Assembly (NCBI GenBank): GCA_039619475.1 | Contig: CM077116.1 | Coordinates: forward strand, 18,783,443 to 18,847,442 | Reading direction: 5' to 3' | From: Icerya purchasi | Taxonomy: Eukaryota; Arthropoda; Insecta; Hemiptera; Monophlebidae | DNA: 64,000 nucleotides | Shown here: positions 11,801-23,215 of the stretch, piece by piece | Layout: the number at the start of each line of letters is the position of its first letter | Numbering within the stretch: position 1 is the stretch's first letter | Position numbers and translations under genes: made by a program | Notes under the pieces: generated by a model | What the model saw: only the letters and a program-made list of their open reading frames with translations | Told to the model about the DNA's origin: nothing | Databases searched by the model: none

Positions 11801-13795
11801 GTCTTTTGCTCACAAATCGAACGGGTCGAACAATAAGATTTAGTAATAAGCTGACAGTTATTTTTTCGCAGCCAGTTGAACGGCTTGCACGCAACGGTAA
11901 ACTGAACAATTAAAAATCCGGGTTTCATAGAAGAATGAAAAAAAAAAAATAGCGATCGATGCGATGCCGACATTTAGCTCCCAAAAAGAGAAAACGAGTT
12001 TGACGAAATAGATTCCATAAAAATGAAAGGCCAAAAAAAAAAACAAAAAAAAAAAACAGCCACTTAACGCTATAAGGACGAATTTATTTATCACTTTTGT
12101 AGTACTGGAAAATATTATCAATGTTCAGCGCGTTTTGGAACCTCACGCATTATACGAACAATTTGGAACAAAAGACACGAAATCAGTATAATTACGTCCA
12201 GTCGTGATTTCATCCACGATACCAGCTAGTTCGGTTGTTTAATAACAGAGAAAAACGACGGCAAATTTTGACGGTTACGATATGCCAGACATTGATGACA
12301 GGCGAAGCAATTTAATCCGTATCAGAACTATGTGGAAATCGATTGTAAAACGTGTCAGGAGAACGCGCTAGTGTAAAAATTAGATCGGCTAGTTAGGAAA
12401 ATACAAACCACACAGGTCTAAAAAAAAGTCTAATAAAACGCCTTACGTTTAGAAACGCAAATAACGAAAAAACAAAACAAAAACAATATTTACCAAACCA
12501 CAGGTAGCGTAGGTTATCGAGATTTGTCTCGCTCCAGATGCAAGTCGCTGCTCGCAGCTATATACCTAATCTGCAATTGAATATTGGTTATATCAGAGAA
12601 TTATCTGGAAGAAAATAAAAACGAATGCCAAGTAGAAAGAAACCGATCTAAATATTCTTTTCAGATTCCCATTAGAAACCCTTAAGTACATTATAGAAAG
12701 CTTAATTACACAATCAACGTCGCTCTGTCAATAGTATGGGGCTAATTTTACCTAGTTTTACGATTGGAATTGTGTTTTAAGACAAACATCTTTATATCAA
12801 CTAACACAGAATGATTCCTCGTTATATTCTTCATCTGATTAGGGCAAATCAAATCAGATTCATATCAGCCAGAAACTGGAATTTCTCAAGGCTCAATTTC
12901 GAGCCCTACTTTCCACCACTGCCATCAAAAATATTGCCGACTAAGTTCAGGATCTGTTGCGCTCTTTTCATTGGCTGGCGGCCGTTTAGAAACGAACCTA
13001 GATCGAGAAATCTTATTGAGTTCCCGTTCAATGTCTTAAAGACACTTCCCAGGAAACCTGGCAGTAGGAACAAAATACATCACCCAGTTCGCCTAGCCAG
13101 TACGAGTGATTAGGCTGCCATTCCCGAACGTGACATCTACTCTGGTTACTCATATGCAAAGTATCTCACTAAAAACGTATGCATAAGAACAAAATAAAAC
13201 CTTAATAAAGGATAGTGCTGTAGTTATTTCGGTTTAGATGTATCTGAAATATCCCCACCAAAATCTAAAAGCTGAAACATTCCCCCTCACATACATTGAT
13301 ATCCCAGTTATTTTGGTTAGATATGTACATCAATGTATCTTTTAAATCACATAAATACATCAGATACTTCAAGCATATGTGAAATATACATTAAATATTA
13401 TATCTAAACGAGCAGTGGCAACGAAGCTGAATATGCAATCTAATTTGGATTAATCAACACGTCAAAACCATTCTCAGAAACAAATGTTTCGAGCAAACAC
13501 AAAGAGCATAACAATATTGAGTTAGTATGTTATGTTGGCATTGGCTAGTTATAGGTGTAAGAAAGCCGATCCCCAAAGCATGCACTCCTCGGTCTGTCTC
13601 ATTTCTTTTGGTTTCCTAGCTGAAGATGGACTGTACTCGAAAACGTTACTATAAAGATAATGAATAATGTTATTTATTTTTAATTGTTTGCTGTATAGAA
13701 TTAATATATTATCTTTCTAGAATTAACAACAACGATATTACATCGAATAATTATTACAACGATCATTTTTATTATAATTATTATTGTTATTATTA
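8840..13795. other. AT-rich DNA without a recognised gene
   Basis: Nearly 5 kb with long T- and A-runs. The longest open frames (9514-9939 and 12811-13113 on plus) have low-complexity Phe/Leu-rich or unremarkable composition with no motif. I see no exon pair with matching splice phases, no RNA gene and no transposon protein. Part may be regulatory or intronic DNA of a gene not visible here. Confidence 0.5.
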
Positions 13796-13799
13796 TTAT

Positions 13800-15355
13800 A
13801 CTCCTGCATAAATTATACAGATATGGATTTAGAGGTAATGTTCATGAATGGTTTGAGTCTTATTTACTAAATAGACAATTTTCTATGAAAGTAAACGGTT
13901 TCTGCAGTAGTTTTAGATCATTACGCTCTGGAGTACCTCAGGATATCATTCTGGGCCCGTATTTATTTCTAATTTATGTTAATGATTTCTGTGACCTTTA
14001 CATGGGAGAATGTTTTGCTATGCAGACGATACGGTAGTTCTAGCAAGCTCTCGTTACCCACATTTATTGGAGAACCTTATACAAACCGATATTAACAGAA
14101 TTTCAGATTGGTTAGATAGGAATAATTTAATATTGAACATTAAGAAAATCAAATATTTGTTATATAGTTTCCAACACCAAAACCTATACTCCAACCTTAA
14201 TATCCACTGGAAAGGAATACATCATTGTCAAGAGAATATGAACCAAAATATCTTGGGACAGTTCTGGATACTAAGTTAACTTGGAATGTACATACACAAT
14301 ATTTAGCCAGAAAAATTAGAAAATTTAATTATTTATTATTTTATCTTTCACGGTACTTCTCATCGGAGCATATGCAAGGAATATATTTGGCTTTATACTA
14401 ATCAGATGTTGCTTATGGAATAATACATGGGGAGGAGGGGGGGGGGGGGGCTCTGCAAGAACCATATAAAACCAATAAAAACTTTACATAATTCAGCTCT
14501 CAGATCAATTGGCTACTATAGCACAAGTAAACCAAACTCCAATATATTGTCCATTAGTCGATTATACCAAGTTCAAATATTAAATTTTGTTTACAACAAT
14601 AGACACAAGTTCCTGACTTTAGTGTCACAACGAAGTACCAGAAGCGCTCAGGCAGAAACAATCCAAATGCCAGAATTCTTTAAATACCATACCCAAATAC
14701 AGGCATCTTTCATGGGATGTAAATTATATAATAAGCTACCAGAGTTTTTAAAAGAAAAACTGAAAAACTATTAAAAAAGGCGGAAAAAAATTACAAAATA
14801 TATATATCTAACAACCTTAATGAAATGTAATATATTCTAAAGAATAAAAATTTAATTACATCTGTTCTTTTTTTTTCAAAAACATGTATATCCATATTGT
14901 ACTAAACAATACCAAACTATGTTCACATGTTCACGGGTGTGAATGATTGTGCATGTGTATGAGTATATCGATGCATATGCGTATATGTATTTTGTGAATG
15001 TGTCTATATAATAGTGTGTTTATACGTGCTTATATGTGTATGTTAAACACCAAAATCACACTATTTGTGTATAAGTATAAATACTGCTCCAATCAGCTTA
15101 ATATGTTAGTCTAGAATAATTGAGATATTAGACTATTCTTCAGTAACCACAATCTCGCGCAAGATATGTGCATTTATGGTTTACTGACCTAACAGTTTTT
15201 ACATAACTCTAGCATTATCAAATATTATATAAGTTACAAAAGATCTTTTTCAATTTGTTTCAATTTTCATTTGTCCATACAAGTTTGTAATGCTTAATGT
15301 AAATTGTATATAAAGATTTGTAATTTAATTTCATTTGCAATAAAATTTGATTTGA
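13800..15355 (+). mobile_element. 5'-truncated LINE: RT domain plus 3' region
   Basis: A LINE fragment that starts inside the RT palm directly after an (ATT)n run and ends in a similar run near 15360. The coding part is 13801-14774, followed by an AT-rich 3' region with GT-rich simple stretches. A poly-G run at 14436-14450 and at least three frameshifts break the frame. Both ends abut ATT repeats, consistent with a microsatellite-like tail and an AT-rich target. Confidence 0.7.
13801..14774 (+). pseudogene. LINE reverse transcriptase remnant with YADD box
   Basis: Order seen: [42 protein letters not shown], then after a frameshift [12 protein letters not shown], where Tyr-Ala-Asp-Asp (14019-14030) is the intact catalytic box. 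Next come SDWLDRNNLILNIKK, a thumb segment WNVHTQYLARKIRKFNY, and a C-terminal part (14427-14774) ending KLPEFLKEKLKNY, typical of LINE ORF2 C-termini in the Jockey/CR1 group. Frame changes near 14005, 14275 and 14430 make it non-functional. Confidence 0.8.
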
Positions 15356-15419
15356 TCGATTATTACTATTATTATTATCAAATCTGTAATTTACACAAAC
15401 AACAAATATTGATTGTTCA

Positions 15420-15475
15420 TAAAGTCCGGATAAAATAAGAAAGTCCGGATAAAATAAGAAAGTCCGGATAAAGCA
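15420..15475. repeat. Short tandem repeat, three ~20-bp units
   Basis: Three consecutive copies of AAAGTCCGGATAAAATAAG, the third diverging after GGATAAA. No function is evident; it lies just beyond the end of the LINE fragment. Confidence 0.85.
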
Positions 15476-15479
15476 GCTT

Positions 15480-17340
15480 TTGGTAATAAAAAAAAAAAGT
15501 ACATAGCCAACAACAGAAATGCTTATTTCAAGTGAATACAGTATGAAGTAGCACCGAAGAAATACCGGATTAAATTCTACTAATTTGACATTAATCTATT
15601 TTTAATTAAGTCTATTTTTCATTAATTTCTCTATATTTATGAGTCCATCGGTGTGCTTTTGCACGTACACGATGGAGCGAATATGGATTTCCTGTTACTT
15701 TCTGCGTGACTAATGATTTAAACATTAATCCTGTTTGGATAGAGTTTTGAACCTGAACAAAACACTTTCTACAGCTTATTGCGCTGGTGTAACATAAACT
15801 GAAATTTCGCTTACTTCCTCTTTAGACGGATGCTACAGAGAGGAGTCTAAAAACCGAAATAATCGCGATGATATCCAGCTATGCTTTTTTCCGTACAGTC
15901 GACCTGTAGCGCGGAAAATGACGTAATATTTCGTACGGGCGTAGTTGTGACAAGATTATAACGGGTCGAATTTATAAAGTCGAACGCACGTGCGCCAATT
16001 CAGAAAGAACGGAAAAAATGACCTGAAATTGGAACAGGAATTTGGCCGATGTCTATACACACTTTTTGCAATGCTCATTTTGCAAATTTGTAAACTGACA
16101 TTTCCCAGACGTGCTCGGCTGCTGGCGCGACGAATAGAGTAACGACAAAACGGTATATGAAACAAACAGTAATTTAGCAGAAGACGTAAATAGAGGATTA
16201 TTTGGAAGGCGGTGTTCCGGTGGTCAAATAAAGAACAGCTTTATATAGCGACAAAGAAAGACGGCTTTCATGCTCCACCGAAATACCATTTCTCTCTTTG
16301 TCCATCTGCTAGGTAATATACTTTATAAACCGCACAACACCGCTACGGCAACCGCAACCAGAAAACATGTTCACTAATCAAGATGTTATATTCACAGCGC
16401 ATATTTTCCTCTCATAAATTTCGCGCACTTGCAAGAACTTGCAAATCCCTGATGGCATATTCAAATTTTAACACGCACAGTGAAACTCGGTCCTGTTCAA
16501 AAATATACAAGTAGAATCCCTAACAGTTCAAATTTAACGAGCGATATCTGCACCAATCAAATAAAAGTAAGTAAACCTTTCCGAGGAGCCGGTCCGTAAA
16601 AGCAGGTTGCTTTCTCCTAGTTAGTAAATGCTACAAAAAGGAATGTCCTTCCGGGAAAAAGTAAATTTAATTTTTCCTCCGTGTTTTTTTCACAAAAAAC
16701 TATGCGATAAATATCTTTTACATAGATAACTAGGACAGCAGGAACACTGATAAATTACTAAAAATCAGTGACAATCAGCCGAAATGAGTTAATTACAAAG
16801 AGTAAACAGTCATACATACTAGTGAACCTATTCGGAATCAAAAAAAATAGTTCAACTTTGGAAAACATGGTTTGGACCCTAAACGATTCCACATACGAGT
16901 CCTTCTAGAGCTAAACAAATGTTTTCATGATGTATAATATCACGTTGTCCGCTAAAATGCGAAACTATGGAACTCAATTCGGTGGCAACGAAAGAAGACT
17001 ACGCATGAATCGAATGTGTAACGAAATGCGCGCACTAAGATTTAGAGCATCATACTACTTTCACTCCCACATTCCAGCAACATCGCACGAGTAATAATTG
17101 ATCAGTTTGAACATAAAACTTGCCTTTTAAGGCAAATAAAAACTCGAATTTCAACAACGGTTTTTCAAATTATTAATAATAAAGAAACGACCTTGAAGAA
17201 AACATTCTTCTTGCGGTCTGTTCGGAATTAAAATCGATCACATTGGAAACATTAAAGAAAAAAAATATTACTAATTGGGTTCACCATGTAGCCCAACACA
17301 ATCGACAAGGAGCAGAAAAAGAAATGTTGCATTTTTAATT
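15480..17340. other. AT-rich DNA without a recognised feature
   Basis: I see no protein motif, RNA gene or clear repeat structure here; the open frames are short and unremarkable. Confidence 0.5.
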
Positions 17341-17349
17341 GTTTAAAGA

Positions 17350-17530
17350 TGAAAGAAATGAAAGTAATTCGAAAACCGGAATAACAAAGGCAAAAGAAAA
17401 TGGGAATACAAGGAGAACCGATAATGGGAATACCAAATTTTAATAGAGTAGAATAAAGGCGAACGACTGTTCATTCGAGAGGCTGAACATTCAAATATGC
17501 AGTCGATGTCGCAAAAGAAAATGTGCGAAA
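17350..17530 (-). mobile_element. Short LINE 3' relic, same family as 6720-6870
   Basis: The plus-strand sequence GGAATAACAAAGGCAAAAG, then CCAAATTTTAATAGAG and CATTCAAATATGCAG, tracks 6738-6880 in order and spacing with point changes. The likely coding direction is minus, as in the copy at 6.5-7.6 kb. Only the 3' portion survives. Confidence 0.55.
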
Positions 17531-17539
17531 GAGCACGAC

Positions 17540-18760
17540 GAAAAGAGGGCGGAATAGATGATTTTAATTCGTTTCGTTTTGTCTTGCTTCCTTTTATTCG
17601 CTTTTATACTGTCTTATTTTGCGCTGATATTTGTAATTATTTACGGGAGCTATTTTATTTATTTCGAATTTATAATAATTTATTTAGGTGATGATAGCTC
17701 AAAACATTGTGACTGCTGTAGTAATAATAATAATAAAGCAATTTGAATTCGAATTGTCGGTAACCGCTCAAAAAATTTGGCTTATTGCTTAACAAAAAAT
17801 AAAAATAAAAACACTGCTAAACAGAAACTGATGATAATTTAGCACGTCTCGGGCAGTTTAATTTTTGCAATTTCGGTTAATGATTGTCAATTCTATTCAG
17901 ACTAAAATAGCCTAAAGAGAACATGATTATCATTAAAAGAGCCTAAAATAACGTAGATGTTATTCAAAAGTGACAAAAAGAAAGTATTTTTAAATATGGC
18001 AGAGAGAATAAACCGGGAATTAGATGCGAAATATTAAGTCAGCAGAAAAAGGGAAAAAATCGCCACTGATTTCGAAAAATTACGCTGATATTTTCGAAAC
18101 TGACATGAATTTTATCCTAATTTCGCATGCAAAAATATTCAGCGATGACAATCGAATGCGATTCGAATTATTCACGTTGAATATGGAACTTGGCGATCAT
18201 CGCATAATCTGTATTCTAGTGCATCACTTGCGGAATGTCGCACAAAGCGCGAATCATAAAATCGAAGTACAGAAAATTAAATTATAATCGTTGAACCAAT
18301 AATTTTCGTTAAAACAATAACGGGGAATACTCAGATTACGTGATATAAATCGTAGATGTTACGTAACTTTCAAATGTCGCGTCTTATTTAAAATTCTGCT
18401 TTATCGTGTACAGATTGCCATTTAGAAACGACTCGTTTGCGTTTTTCAGTTGGAAATTTGATCAAAAAAATTATACATATTTACGAACTTGAACTATCGT
18501 TTAACGTAATTTTTAAATGGCATTCGCCGTAAATTATCGCGATTAATTGAAAGGATTCAAAACGTTAATAAAAAAAACACGTTCCCCTGTCTCTGATCTC
18601 CCGAGTAATTCGTACGTTCTGTATATTACGAGTACATTGTACAAGAACTAAATAATAAAATAAAAATAAATAAACAAAATTGAAAAATTTTCGGAAAATA
18701 GGGCAGTTATAAAAAAACAGTTGAACTTAAAACTACCGTGAATTGTAGGCCTCAACTTAG
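17540..18760. other. AT-rich DNA without a recognised feature
   Basis: Short open frames only, including one of 87 codons at 18024 with no recognisable motif. I see no RNA gene or transposon protein. Confidence 0.45.
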
Positions 18761-18874
18761 ATTCGTTAAAGAAAATTTCCGTTTAGACCCCAACTTGAAC
18801 ATTCTCGTCGTACGACCGTCACAACGCTAATTATCGAAAAGCCGCCGGGTGCAGACAGCATACTACGCAATGTT

Positions 18875-19153
18875 TCAGAATCTTTTATAAAGAATAAATT
18901 CAAAAATTTCAGCGGCTTGCGGGAGAAAGGATATGGGTCTAAAATTTGTAATATCATTGGAAAGGTTATTTTTCGGAATGGGCGTGATCTTAGATACCTT
19001 CCAAACCTGCTGGAAAATGCTAGTGTTAATTACACAGTTAAAGATATGTGAAAGAGGTTTGGCGAATAAATCTCGAAAAGCCTTAAAAATATATGGCGAT
19101 ACGTTGTCGGGGTCTAAAGTACATTTATGCTTAAGCCTTCTGCTACACCTCAC
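18875..19153 (-). pseudogene. LINE RT N-terminal fragment
   Basis: Contains DPDNVSPYIFKAF, then LSHIFNCVINTSIFQQVWK and SKITPIPK, then NFRPISFLP and FEFILYKR. This is the hallmark order at the start of LINE reverse transcriptase domains (DxIP...K....P L..I.N.S...G.FP..WK...V.PI.K......NYRPIS.L......E.I...R). The motif is unmistakable, but the domain ends here. Confidence 0.85.
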
Positions 19154-19559
19154 TTACATTTAGTTCCATAATATTTCCCACAGAAATGTGGTTGGTACTA
19201 ATGGAAACATTGAAAAGGTTTTTAATTGGACTCCTGTGGAATAGAATAAATTGATAAGAAGTGAGCAGCAAAAGCAGAAGCAAAGTGCTGAGAACTACGT
19301 AGAATTTGCCCTTCGTATACGAAAAATTCTCTACGTGTGAATTTCCCAGTTCGCTCATTGTAATGTAACCAAAATTGTTTTGGGTCTGCCGGCATTTTGC
19401 TTTCTTTAGCACATACATCATTTACTCTTGCAAGTGTTATTTTCGATTTCAGTTTCCTACGTAGGTTGTTAAAAATAATTTTGAAAGGTTGATGTTCTGT
19501 TTTTTAAACATTAATCGGTACATATCCTTTTCTTTTATTAAATTTATTATCTCTTTAGT

Positions 19560-20470
19560 GAACCAACAGGGTATTTAATTTTGTTTATTATTTGAAACAG
19601 TCTGAATTGTTTTATCCAAGTAAGATACTACACAATTGCTGTTAATGGATTCATACAACAGCTGCCAATCAATTGCTCTTAATATATTATACATCGGTAA
19701 GAAGTTCGCTTTCTTATAATTTCTCACGAATAAATCTTTTTGCTTCATTTCCTTCGACTCGAAATAGCCAAATGAAGATTTACACATAAAGAAGGATGGT
19801 ACCGGTCATTTGGTTGAAACAACAACTCTTCCTTCTCAACCTTAATATTTCTTTTCGTTCTAATTACTAAATCTACAGTTCTATCAGAGATATTACATAC
19901 TTTATAGTAAGACTTTAAGTTACAAATTTCCATCATTTCCATTAAGCTATTAGCGGTACTACTGAAAGTCTTTGACACTAAATAGTCATTTAACGGGAAA
20001 GCAGGAATATTAAAATCGCCAAAAAACCATTAACCTACAATGTAATCACAAATTTTATCATAAATATTTGAATGCACTGTTCTATTAAAGTTAGGTGAAA
20101 AATGAAGTATTCCAATTAACAAAAGTGGTACGTATGCTTCGGTATGTACTTTAACCCACACTTGATCACACGACGTATTTATCGCTGCATCATTCACACG
20201 TTCCGATCCTAAAGATTTTTTAACAGCAATTAATACGCCTCCACCACGTTTAATTATAATTAAATCGTAATCCCTATCTTGTCTATAAATAAATGCCTAT
20301 CACCCAGCAAGTCGGAAACATTAAAATCTGCATTCAACCATGTCTCTCAGTTAACCCGATAACGTCGTAATTATTACTGAAGCTGATAGTAGTCAGTTCA
20401 TTAATTCTAGTTTTAAATCCATGTACATTTTGGTAAAAACAGACTGAGTATGAATTTTTCAAAAATTTAC
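19560..20470 (-). pseudogene. LINE endonuclease remnant
   Basis: On the minus strand: NVHGFKTRINELTT and DVIGLTETWLNADF (the N-x-R...TETWL blocks with the catalytic Glu) near 20420-20330. Then, after frame breaks, NLKSYYKVCNISDRTVDLVI and DRYHPSLCVNL near 19930-19780, which is the C-terminal DLV/S-D-H-x-P block of LINE endonucleases. Broken by many stops. Confidence 0.75.
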
Positions 20471-20489
20471 TCATTACTTATTAAAAATC

Positions 20490-21065
20490 GAATAAAAGGA
20501 CACCATGAAATAGAAATCGAGTAATATGATCGGAGTAAAGTGAAAGAGATGAAGGAAATTGACGTAATTAGCGGAGTTGCCGTAAGAGATGATAACATAC
20601 GTGCACACTCGCATACTTAAATATAACTTTGTATATAGAAAAATAGATAAACATATAAACGAATTGTGTATTTTCAGTGGCCGATCGATTAAAAAATATT
20701 TCTGTAGGTAACGGTAAAATATAAAATATCAAACCAAAAATTTTCTTAAATTTTTAAATTCTTAACAATAACAATCGAATCAAATCAAATCTTCGTTAAT
20801 ATGTATTATTATTGTTATAAAACCTACAAATGCGCTACGCAGCGCGAATAATTGAAGGGAAAATAAAAAAAATCAATAAATCAAAATATCGTAAAAATAT
20901 AAAAAGAGAATAGAGAAAAGAGGGAAAAAATAGAAAGCAAAATATCAAACAAAATAAAAATAAAAAATAATAAAAAGTGAAAATGATGTAGATAATAAAT
21001 TGAAACAAAGCAGGTAAAAAAAGTAGTTCGTATAAATATGCGGAAAACGAGAGAAAAAAATAAAA
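20490..21065. other. A-rich DNA without a recognised feature
   Basis: Very A-rich, with many AAAATA-type runs. It could be the 5' side of the adjacent minus-strand LINE, but no coding motif supports that. Confidence 0.4.
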
Positions 21066-21076
21066 TAATATAACTC

Positions 21077-21363
21077 TATCGGTGTGCGACTACCAGATAC
21101 GCATCTTAACATTAAAATCTGAAACTACAATATATTCTGAAAAATAAAAGCGGGGGCCGCAGTTACAAAAATATTCGGTGTGTGGGTATTGTGATGCACA
21201 ACAATGGAACAACATTAAATAGTGATTGTAGTTTTGGGTTAGGATGTGTTATAATATTAATATTTAATTATTAATCTGCGGCCCCCGCTTTTATTTTTCA
21301 GAATATTTTGTAGTTTCAGATTTTAATGTTAAGATACATACCCGGTAGTCGCACACTAATAAA
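21077..21363. repeat. Foldback repeat with ~85-bp inverted arms
   Basis: Left arm 21077-21161 and right arm 21277-21363 are inverted copies with few mismatches. Shared blocks include GTGTGCGACTACC, CTTAACATTAAAATCTGAAA and AAAAGCGGGGGCCGCA. The spacer is ~115 bp. The transcript or single strand would form a long hairpin. The structure suits a foldback MITE. No clear target duplication could be read at the ends. Confidence 0.85.
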
Positions 21364-21364
21364 G

Positions 21365-21443
21365 TAATTTTGTACTTCCTTTTAGTGCATAAATAAAAGG
21401 CTATTTTTTAACCGACTTCAGAAAAGGAGGTATTCAATTCGAC

Positions 21444-21474
<31 letters not shown>

Positions 21475-21660
21475 AATGTGTGTTACCACAGAACTTTCTT
21501 TTAGGTGAACCGATTTTGATGATTCTTCTTTTATTTAAAAGGCGGTGTTTTTCATGTGGTCCCATTTAAATTTGATCAAGATCTGACCGATAGTTTTCGA
21601 GTTATCCTTAATAATGCGGGAGATTGAAGCTTTTTTTATGCTTTTCATTCATGATTGTTT
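21365..21660 (+). repeat. Interspersed repeat with poly(T)
   Basis: Contains ACCGACTTCAGAAAAGGAGG, a T-run (about 21451-21474) and GAACCGATTTTGATGATTC, a combination I recognise from interspersed repeats of many arthropod genomes. The class is uncertain. Similar AGTCGGTAC ends occur near 29752. Confidence 0.45.
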
Positions 21661-21783
21661 TCACCGTCGAATTAGATTTATTGACTTAAAATACTATAAA
21701 TTTTTCCAAATTACCATGGAAATGTAGCTTTTGATGTTTCTACCGTGGAAATATCTGTTCTTATTAAAATGTTTTAATTTAAC

Positions 21784-22107
21784 TGAATAAAAATGCACTA
21801 AAAAGTAAAAAATAATTACACCCGATAAGAAAATATATATCAGAGTGATATAACTTAACGTGATATTGTAATTCTTATACAACATTAATACTTATTAGAG
21901 TTGACATCAAATTCATATTAAAAGAATAATTAAAAACTGCATTAAATGTTCATTAAATTGTTCCTAGATATAGTAACGTGAATTTAATGCCAACTCTAAT
22001 AGGTATTAATGATGTATAAGAATTACGATATCACCTTAAGTTATATCAGTCTGATATATATTTTCTTATCGGGAGTAATTATTTTATACTTTTTAGTGCA
22101 TTTTTAA
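21784..22107. repeat. Foldback repeat with ~130-bp inverted arms
   Basis: Left arm about 21784-21917 and right arm about 21979-22107 are inverted copies. Shared blocks include CAACTCTAATA, TATTAATG, TGTATAAGAATTAC, TATATATTTTCTTATCGGG and TTTTTAGTGCATTTTT. The spacer is ~60 bp. Arms sharing these blocks recur at 29405-29747, so this is a family and not a chance palindrome. Confidence 0.85.
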
Positions 22108-22329
22108 ATTTTTTAAAATAAATCTTCAAGTATCGGTATTTATTTTTTGTAAAAATGCATTTTTGTTTAAAAAAATTTAATTTTTTTAATTTTTTAGTCT
22201 GGACTTTTTACTATGTATTTCAATAAAAAACAATAAATTTAGAATTGTATTTTATTTTGCTTTATTTTATTCAATATCTTGTTTATAGAACATTTACAGA
22301 AATTTGTGTTACATTTTATTATTAAATAA

Positions 22330-23215
22330 TGGATCGCATTCTTTCAATTATATTGTCTTTTGTTTTTCATACAATACATACGGAATCCTCAGCACATAAA
22401 ACACAATGTTTGACTACTAGCGATCTTTCCATTAATATATCACATGACCGAAAAAAAGAAAAAAATTTTTTTGAAACGTTCGAGCTTTTGACACCCCAAG
22501 GGTCAGATTTTAAAACTGGAAACCCAAATGTTCCAAAGTAAATAAATACACAGGGATGCGCATTTTTTTAACCTTGTTCAAAGTTTTTAAGCTATAAAGC
22601 TGATTCATTTCTTGTGCTTTTTTAAACTTTTAGTAAACTTCCAATGTTTCGTTAGGAAAATGAAATACGAGTTTGCTCTCGACAAATAGCGCTCTTTCCA
22701 ATAGTATATCATATGCCCAGAAAAAAAAAATATTTTTTTCTTAAAGTTCGAGCTTTCGAAGCTCCGCTAATTTTAAAGTCGGAAACCTAGATGTTCCAAA
22801 CCAAAAAAATATACGTGCATGTGCATATTTCCTACCTTGTTCAAAATTTTTAGCTATAGGTCTCGCGCCGTAAAGAGGGAGCTACATATTAAATCTCGCG
22901 CTTTTTTGAACTTTTCGTAAACTTCGAAAGTTTCATTAAAGAAATAAAATATGGTTTTGTTCTCGACAAATAACGATCTTTCCAACGATATATCACACGC
23001 CCGAAGAAAAAAATATTAAATCTTCCAAAATTTCGAGCTTTCGGCGCTCCGAGGAATTTTTATTTTGAAGTTGGAAGCCCAGATGTTTAACAAACATTTC
23101 TGGAAAAGGACACTTTTTTAATTCATCGGGAAGTAGGTGAAAAATCGTTCGCAAGATTCTCCCCCCCCCCCCCCCCCCGACAGACAGAATGACAGGCAGA
23201 ATGACAAACCGAGTT
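22330..23215 (-). repeat. Decayed copy of the satellite-bearing foldback family
   Basis: Begins with CATACGGAATCCTCAGC near 22376-22395, the same end motif found at 53868-53884 and, inverted, at 46190-46215. About three diverged ~285-bp monomers follow in the same orientation as the right palindrome arm: TTCGAGCTTT...ACTGGAAACCC...GTTCCAAA...CTTGTTCAAA...AATGAAATACG...CGACAAATAGCG. It ends with a C18 run (23161-23178) and GACAGACAGAATGACAGGC. This shows that the 46-56 kb structure belongs to a dispersed family. Confidence 0.75.

Larger units (their letters stand above)
18770..20480 (-). mobile_element. Minus-strand LINE ORF2 remnant (endonuclease to RT start)
   Basis: Read on the minus strand, an endonuclease opens near 20470 and runs through its C-terminal part (19978-19745). 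A linker follows, then the N-terminal RT segment (19153-18875). It stops abruptly inside the RT fingers near 18780, so the 3' half is missing. Stops and frameshifts are numerous. The 5' neighbour (20490-21060) is A-rich and shows no ORF1. Confidence 0.75.

Noticed and set aside
12811..13113. 100-codon plus-strand frame
   Set aside because: No domain, no splice-compatible neighbours, composition unremarkable. Cannot be supported as a gene.
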